This document shows, one piece after another, positions 59,498 through 64,000 of a stretch of 64,000 nt of DNA. This DNA is from Paludibacteraceae bacterium (GTDB lineage Bacteria; Bacteroidota; Bacteroidia; Bacteroidales; Paludibacteraceae). Position 1 is the first letter of the stretch; each line of letters opens with the position of its first letter. The translations under genes and the position numbers were made by a program. A model generated the notes under the pieces. That model made no database searches. It had not been told where the DNA came from and saw only the letters and a program-made list of their open reading frames with translations. Location: contig JAFTCC010000056.1 of the NCBI GenBank assembly GCA_017454915.1, positions 1 to 64,000 on the forward strand, in the 5' to 3' direction.

Positions 59498-59770
59498 TTA
59501 TGCTTCTGCAGCTTTAGACAGTGGTTCGATAAAGACGTACGATTTGTCGTCACGTTTGCGCTGGAACCTAACGATGCCGTCGCAAAGAGCGTAAAGCGTG
59601 TGGTCTTTGCCCATGCCGATGTTCTCACCGGGATGGTGTACTGTACCGCGTTGGCGGATGATGATGTTGCCAGCCTTGGCGAACGAACCGCCTGAAATTT
59701 TCAGTCCAAGTCGTTTTGATTCTGATTCGCGACCGTTCTTTGAACTACCTACACCTTTTTTATGTGCCAT
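59498..59770 (-). CDS. rpmA: 50S ribosomal protein L27
   Basis: The 90-residue protein starts [22 protein letters not shown], the mature L27 type without the N-terminal extension of Firmicutes, and has [29 protein letters not shown]. It follows rplU by 30 nt, the usual L21-L27 pair. Confidence 0.97.
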   Translation of the reverse strand: MAHKKGVGSSKNGRESESKRLGLKISGGSFAKAGNIIIRQRGTVHHPGENIGMGKDHTLYALCDGIVRFQRKRDDKSYVFIEPLSKAAEA

Positions 59771-59800
59771 AATTCTTGAGTTTTTTTAATGTTTAGTAGC

Positions 59801-60115
59801 TTAGGCTACAACTTCTTTGATTAACAATTGTGTGAAGTTTTGGCGGTGTCCGTTGAGTTTTTTGTAGCCTTTGCGGCGTTTTTTGTGGAACACGAGCACT
59901 TTTTTGCCACGAACGTGTCTGAGTACTTCACAAACTACTTTTGCTCCGTCAACAGTAGGAGTACCAACTTCCACTGCGCCGTCTTTGTCCACGAGGAGCA
60001 CTTTTTCAAATTCAACCGTTGAGCCTTCCTCGGCTTCTTGCATACGGTTTACAAAGAGTTTCTTGCCTGCTTCTGCTTTGAATTGCTGGCCAAGAATTTC
60101 TACAACTACGTACAT
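59801..60115 (-). CDS. rplU: 50S ribosomal protein L21
   Basis: The 104-residue protein starts [24 protein letters not shown] and ends with the [20 protein letters not shown] signature of L21. An alternative start five codons upstream is less likely. The promoter lies about 80 nt upstream. Confidence 0.97.
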   Translation of the reverse strand: MYVVVEILGQQFKAEAGKKLFVNRMQEAEEGSTVEFEKVLLVDKDGAVEVGTPTVDGAKVVCEVLRHVRGKKVLVFHKKRRKGYKKLNGHRQNFTQLLIKEVVA

Positions 60116-60197
60116 TTTCTTGTAATACAATTATTTAAGTTAGTCGGTCAGGCGAGATGTTATCTGCTTATTGGAGCCTGATTGCGAATTTGTCGTG

Positions 60198-60227
60198 CAA
60201 AGGTACGAAAAAAAAATCATTTGGCAA
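60198..60227 (-). promoter_or_regulatory. Promoter of rplU-rpmA
   Basis: TTG (60227-60225), 19 nt, TACCTTTG (60205-60198) on the minus strand. The leader of about 75 nt holds no obvious L21 regulatory fold that I can recognise. Confidence 0.65.
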
Positions 60228-60245
60228 TGCGTAATGCCTCATTTT

Positions 60246-60824
60246 TTAGCCTTTTATGAGTTCCATGAACTCGTTGCGGGTGTTTGGACGCTCAAAGGCA
60301 CCTGTGAAGTCTGATGTTACGGTAAGTGAGTTTTGCTTTTCCACGCCGCGCATTTGCATGCACAAGTGCTGAGCCTCAATCACTACCATGACGCCAAGCG
60401 GATTGAGCGTGCGCTGTATGCATTCCTTGATTTGTGTCGTCATGCGTTCCTGCACTTGCAGCCTGCGTGCATAAACCTCCACTACGCGTGCTATTTTGCT
60501 TAACCCTGTTATTTTGCCGTTCGGTATGTATGCCACGTGAGCCTTGCCGAAAAACGGCAGAATGTGGTGCTCGCAGAGCGAGAAAAAGTTGATGTCCTTG
60601 ACCACGACCATCTGCTTGTAGTCTTCTGCGAACAACGCTGAACGCAGGATTGCGTCAGGGTCCTGCCGGTAGCCTTGTGTGAGAAACTGGTAAGCCTTGG
60701 CCACCCGGTCCGGCGTCTTAACAAGTCCCTCGCGCTCTGGGTCTTCGCCGATGTGCACGAGCAGGTCTTTTATTAAGGGTGCGATAGCGGCTGTTGTTTC
60801 GGGGTTAAATTGGAAGTTATGCAT
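60246..60824 (-). CDS. folE: GTP cyclohydrolase I
   Basis: The 192-residue enzyme makes 7,8-dihydroneopterin triphosphate, the first step of folate synthesis. Zinc ligands lie in [13 protein letters not shown] and [37 protein letters not shown] is the family block. It ends a leftward run with the SPOR gene (30 nt) and porZ upstream. FolB is at 16.4 kb. Confidence 0.95.
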   Translation of the reverse strand: MHNFQFNPETTAAIAPLIKDLLVHIGEDPEREGLVKTPDRVAKAYQFLTQGYRQDPDAILRSALFAEDYKQMVVVKDINFFSLCEHHILPFFGKAHVAYIPNGKITGLSKIARVVEVYARRLQVQERMTTQIKECIQRTLNPLGVMVVIEAQHLCMQMRGVEKQNSLTVTSDFTGAFERPNTRNEFMELIKG

Positions 60825-60854
60825 CTTATGATGTTGTTTTCGTTTAATGGGAAT

Positions 60855-61322
60855 TTATTCTACCACTTGAATGTTGTCGGGTACGACGTAGATGTCGCCC
60901 TGTATGTCAGGGTATTTTTCTCTGATAGCGTGACATACTTCGCTGGCTTCTTCCGACGAGTTGTAGTCGCCGATGCGGACTTTCCAAAATGGCGGCTGAA
61001 AGATGACATATGTAACCAGTTGTGGCAATTCATCATTGATTTTGCGCTCTAATTTGAACGCCTCGTTTTTTGCAGTCCTTGGCACGCTGCTCGAGAACAC
61101 TTGCACACGGAAACCTCGCGTTTCGGATGTCTGGCGGCTGATGCCTTGGATTTTGTCCCTTATCTGCCTTGTGATTTGAGGGTCCTGATGTATTGTTACT
61201 ATCGGGGTACCGTCGTAGTCAACCTTGTTGCTGATGTCGTCAAATATGTCAACGGTCTGCGCCATGGCTGAGGTGACTGCCATGAACAGTATGCAAATGT
61301 ATGTGATGGAACGTTTTAACAT
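60855..61322 (-). CDS. SPOR-domain exported protein
   Basis: This encodes 155 residues with a signal peptide (MLKRSITYICILFMAVTSAMAQ) and a C-terminal SPOR domain (FRVQVFSSSVPRTAKNEAFKLERKINDELPQLVTYVIFQPPFWKVRIGDYNSSEEA), which binds denuded peptidoglycan. It lies between porZ and folE. Confidence 0.85.
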   Translation of the reverse strand: MLKRSITYICILFMAVTSAMAQTVDIFDDISNKVDYDGTPIVTIHQDPQITRQIRDKIQGISRQTSETRGFRVQVFSSSVPRTAKNEAFKLERKINDELPQLVTYVIFQPPFWKVRIGDYNSSEEASEVCHAIREKYPDIQGDIYVVPDNIQVVE

Positions 61323-61357
61323 CGATTTTATTGTTGGTCAAATAATCGGGCTTTCGA

Positions 61358-63685
61358 CTACTTAATGATTAGCAGTCTTGTTCTGCCACGTTCTGAGCCG
61401 TCGTCATTGAGGGCGATAATCCAATATATTCCGGAGCTTACTTTCTTTCCTTGTTTTGTTCTTCCGTCCCAAATCGCTGTGCCTCCGTTTGATTGCGTGT
61501 CACACACCACTTCCCCTGCCATATTAGCGATTTTTACGGTGCTGGCTTCCATTAGTCCGGCAATGGTGATCACTCCTCCGAAATTTTCGCGCACGGGATT
61601 TGGATAGACGTGCATTTGGCTGTAGTCGTCGTGAGGCTGCGTGGCGTTGCCCTGATATGAAATCAGTCCGTTGCCTGTCCCGAAGAACACTTCACCGTTT
61701 TGCGGGTTTATTGCTACGCTCATGATGTTGTCAGACAAGATGGGGCTGCTGCTGGATGTGAAGTGCTCGATTGTTTCTTGACCGCCTTCTGACACGAGGT
61801 ACGCTCCTGAAGTTTCCGTTGCCAGCCATTTTCTGTTGGCACCATCAACGGCGATGTGGTTTACTTGCTCATTTTCCAGCAAATAGTCTGCCAAATTTGT
61901 TCCGTCGTCGCGTGATATTTTTATCCTCCGGCATCTGTAGTCGCTGTTGTTGAATGCTTGCAGCGGGTTAGGGAAGATAAGCGGTCCCTTGTTGGTGCCC
62001 ACCCAGATGTCCCCGTTCATGTCTTCCACGGGGTTGGAGATGTAGTCGAGTTCCAGCGTGTTCCCGTCTTGGTCCACGGGACGGCTGATGACGTTGACTT
62101 TGTCGTCGCTGCCGTCAAATGGTGTGCCGTTGTCGTACCAGAATATCACAGCTGTGGACAGGTACGCAGACACGAAAATTTTCAAGTTAGTGTCGCGGCT
62201 GTATGCTATGATGCCTGACGCAATGGTGTTAATGTCGAAGCTCGGGTAGCGCAGTGTTGCCCATGTGCCGTCTGTCTTAAGGATTTGGATTACGTTAGGG
62301 GTATGTGGGTTGACAATCCAGAAGTTGCCGTCATTGTCTGTCATGCCTCCGTCAAGGCGAAGGTACCTGTCGGGATATTCGTTGGGGCAGACAAGTGGCG
62401 AGTTGTCAACTCCATAGTGCTTATAATACTTGTTGTCGCGAAATTCATACACGCCTGTTCCATAACTGGTAACGAGGAAGTGTGAGTTGTCGTTGTTGTC
62501 CACAGCCACGTCCATGAAGTCAGTTACCTGTTTTTGTGTTATGTCGCTTATTTGGCGTTGCGTGATGTTGGTCCATTGCTCGTTTTCAAACATCATAACG
62601 TGTCCCGGGCGCATAAACTGCACACCCTCGCGTCCGCCAGGCAGGCTAAATAATTTTCCGTTGGCGAATTTGAGGCGGTATGACGTGTTGTGAGCAGGCC
62701 CGTCAGGCTTATAGAACAAGCATTCCGAACCGTCGAAACACGACATTCCGTATTCGCCGCTGGCGAACCATAGTTTGCCACCATGTTCGGTAATGGCATT
62801 GATGTTGGCATTAGGATGGACTTGTGTGTCCACGAAGTTCACTCCGTCTGTTGTGCTGACGTAAAACGTGTTGCCGACCGCGAGCAGTAGCCTCTCGTTT
62901 GTGGCTGTGAAACCGTAAACGCCGTAATCCTTGATGTGCGCGCGCCATAGGTTGTCGCTGCCGCGGCTGTAGATGTGGTCATCCACGAGTGCGAACAGCG
63001 TACCCTTGAAACCGATGACGTGCTTGAAAGTACCGGTAAGCAGAGTGCCGTCGTTCATTCGGTTGTCCACGTTGTGCCAGGTTTCATAGTCCATCAGGTT
63101 ATATGAGTTCAGCGGTGCCACGCGTAGCCCGTCGCGGGTGGCAGCATAGAGGCTGTCGCCGACGATGGCGGTGCTGTAAACGGCTGTCTCAAGGCCTTTG
63201 GGTGATATGTAATATGTTTCGGCAATCTCGTTGCGCTGCAGGTTGAGAACCACGATGCCAAAATCGGTTGAGATATAGGCATTGCGCCCACTGATTTTAA
63301 TGTCATGCGCCGATTTTGAGAATGGTATGGGTTTGTTGCGCAGGTCAGGGATGTTGATGATATCACCGTCTTTTTGCAATATGTCTATGTTGCCGTTTAT
63401 GTAAACGATTATCAAATTCCCGCTTTCTTCGTCACTTGCTATCCGGCTGATTGACGCATCGTTGAGCCCTGTCAGCACGCTGTAGTATTCCACGAGTCCC
63501 TCGTCGGGTGTTACGCTGAATAGCGCACCGTCGCTGGTGCCGTAGATTTTGTCGTGAGTGCTCTGCACCTCATACACGTTGCTGTATGCAAAATGTGTGC
63601 GCCAGCCGCCCATGGGCAGTTGGGCAAATAGGTGCAACAACGGGATTTGTAGCAATAGTATGCAGATGATAGTCTTGAGGCGCAT
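61358..63685 (-). CDS. porZ: Type IX secretion system protein PorZ
   Basis: The 775-residue protein has a signal peptide (residues 1-21), GGWRTHFAYSNVYEVQSTHDKIYGTSDGALFSV (the PorZ N-terminal beta-propeller start), a second propeller, and a C-terminal sorting domain (MHVYPNPVRENFGGVITIAG... KVSSGIYWIIALNDDGSERGRTRLLIIK). In Porphyromonas, PorZ is part of the cell-surface attachment complex that anchors type IX cargo to A-LPS. Its presence indicates that this organism exports cargo with such C-terminal domains; several candidates are in this window. Gap to the SPOR gene is 35 nt. Confidence 0.9.
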   Translation of the reverse strand: MRLKTIICILLLQIPLLHLFAQLPMGGWRTHFAYSNVYEVQSTHDKIYGTSDGALFSVTPDEGLVEYYSVLTGLNDASISRIASDEESGNLIIVYINGNIDILQKDGDIINIPDLRNKPIPFSKSAHDIKISGRNAYISTDFGIVVLNLQRNEIAETYYISPKGLETAVYSTAIVGDSLYAATRDGLRVAPLNSYNLMDYETWHNVDNRMNDGTLLTGTFKHVIGFKGTLFALVDDHIYSRGSDNLWRAHIKDYGVYGFTATNERLLLAVGNTFYVSTTDGVNFVDTQVHPNANINAITEHGGKLWFASGEYGMSCFDGSECLFYKPDGPAHNTSYRLKFANGKLFSLPGGREGVQFMRPGHVMMFENEQWTNITQRQISDITQKQVTDFMDVAVDNNDNSHFLVTSYGTGVYEFRDNKYYKHYGVDNSPLVCPNEYPDRYLRLDGGMTDNDGNFWIVNPHTPNVIQILKTDGTWATLRYPSFDINTIASGIIAYSRDTNLKIFVSAYLSTAVIFWYDNGTPFDGSDDKVNVISRPVDQDGNTLELDYISNPVEDMNGDIWVGTNKGPLIFPNPLQAFNNSDYRCRRIKISRDDGTNLADYLLENEQVNHIAVDGANRKWLATETSGAYLVSEGGQETIEHFTSSSSPILSDNIMSVAINPQNGEVFFGTGNGLISYQGNATQPHDDYSQMHVYPNPVRENFGGVITIAGLMEASTVKIANMAGEVVCDTQSNGGTAIWDGRTKQGKKVSSGIYWIIALNDDGSERGRTRLLIIK

Positions 63686-63735
63686 GGCTCGTTGGTTAAG
63701 GGGTTACTTGTTAGCACTGGCAGGTTGCGTTTCCG

Positions 63736-64000
63736 CTACCATTTGCTGTTGTCTTCTTTTACGGCAATGATTTTGTCCACAACGTGGTCGCACATTCCTC
63801 GCCACGGCAGCGTGCCCTTGTATTGTTTATAGTGAAGTTCCACATTTTTGCCGCTGCAGCGCATCAGAGAGTCTGCCACAGCCTTGTCGGTAACGGAGAA
63901 ACGGAACTCATTGGATTGTACCGTGCCTGCCACTTGCCCGCTTTTGATACCTGCTTGGATGAGTGTGCCCTCATAGGTCTTGAAAATGTAGCCTTTGTAC
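63736..64000 (-). CDS. Hypothetical protein, 5' end outside window
   Basis: The minus-strand frame is open to the window edge; its visible part encodes 87 residues up to the stop at 63736. The start is not in the window; a GTG at 63933 is an internal codon, not a start. It contains YKGYIFKTYEGTLIQAGIKSGQ and WRGMCDHVVDKIIAVKE, a conserved segment I recall from uncharacterised Bacteroidota proteins with an N-terminal membrane span. Function unknown. Confidence 0.65.
   Translation of the reverse strand, partial: YKGYIFKTYEGTLIQAGIKSGQVAGTVQSNEFRFSVTDKAVADSLMRCSGKNVELHYKQYKGTLPWRGMCDHVVDKIIAVKEDNSKW

Overview
The window reads as a chromosomal segment of a member of the Bacteroidales (Bacteroidota). 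The evidence is: many TAnnTTTG -7 boxes with TTTG/TTG elements upstream (the promoter type of this phylum) and almost no Shine-Dalgarno sites; a six-gene Na+-translocating NADH:quinone oxidoreductase operon; DUF1573 proteins; a SusB-type GH97 enzyme; the type IX secretion protein PorZ; and C-terminal segments on several secreted proteins that resemble Bacteroidales sorting domains. Genus cannot be fixed from the sequence; a Prevotellaceae- or Muribaculaceae-like gut organism would fit. No rRNA, insertion sequence, prophage, integrase or CRISPR array was seen.

Layout. 0.2-5.3 kb (leftward): polysaccharide deacetylase-like protein, MeaB GTPase, two tandem DUF1573 exported proteins, RluA-type pseudouridine synthase. 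5.4-7.5 kb: tRNA-Met, SppA peptidase, tRNA-Pro. 7.6-9.2 kb (leftward): a TrpB2 tryptophan synthase beta chain preceded by a complete-looking tryptophan attenuator with a 20-residue leader peptide carrying tandem Trp codons; this is the most interesting regulatory element in the window. 9.3-12.7 kb: AraC-type regulator divergent from a two-gene unit for a small exported protein and a Cthe_2159-type carbohydrate-binding protein. 12.8-17.4 kb: GH97 and GH13 lipoprotein glycosidases, FolB, a membrane protein. 17.5-20.2 kb: a 30-residue hydrophobic peptide gene, two lipoproteins, tRNA-Val, an exported protein. 20.3-23.7 kb: an AT-rich DpnII-type restriction-modification system (adenine methylase, GATC endonuclease, second methylase with a long C-terminal extension) followed by a small membrane protein, the only clearly accessory island. 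23.9-28.7 kb: PNPase, M6 metalloprotease, acyl-ACP thioesterase. 28.9-34.9 kb: nqrABCDEF (leftward). 35.2-44.0 kb: uridine kinase, MltF-like lytic transglycosylase, tagaturonate reductase (UxaB), small winged-helix protein, TrhA/hemolysin III, an exported protein, altronate dehydratase (UxaA), aldo/keto reductase. 44.3-47.2 kb: a 956-residue secreted repeat protein. 47.4-51.1 kb: NudC, Na+/solute symporter, LytTR response regulator, cytidine deaminase. 51.1-54.3 kb (leftward): a Spy-like/ECF sigma/putative anti-sigma cluster, a FadL-like barrel with a small exported partner. 54.5-60.1 kb (leftward): TrpS, a DUF6340-like protein, MBL hydrolase, a frameshifted tandem-repeat lipoprotein, SerS, L27, L21. 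60.2-64.0 kb (leftward): FolE, SPOR-domain protein, PorZ and the 3' part of an unknown gene cut by the window edge.

How genes fit together: the UxaB and UxaA genes, lying 2.5 kb apart with their own promoters, cover two consecutive steps of galacturonate catabolism, and the Cthe_2159-type protein may bind the parent polymer. GH97 and GH13 work on alpha-glucans. Nqr builds the sodium gradient that the SSS symporter can use. FolB and FolE are both folate/pterin enzymes but lie 44 kb apart. The best candidates for undescribed biology are the trpB2 attenuator, a recurrent second TTTG exactly 12 nt upstream of many -7 boxes, a 10-bp-phased repeat array at 40.4 kb, the 30-residue membrane peptide and the poly-A frameshift in the tandem-repeat lipoprotein.
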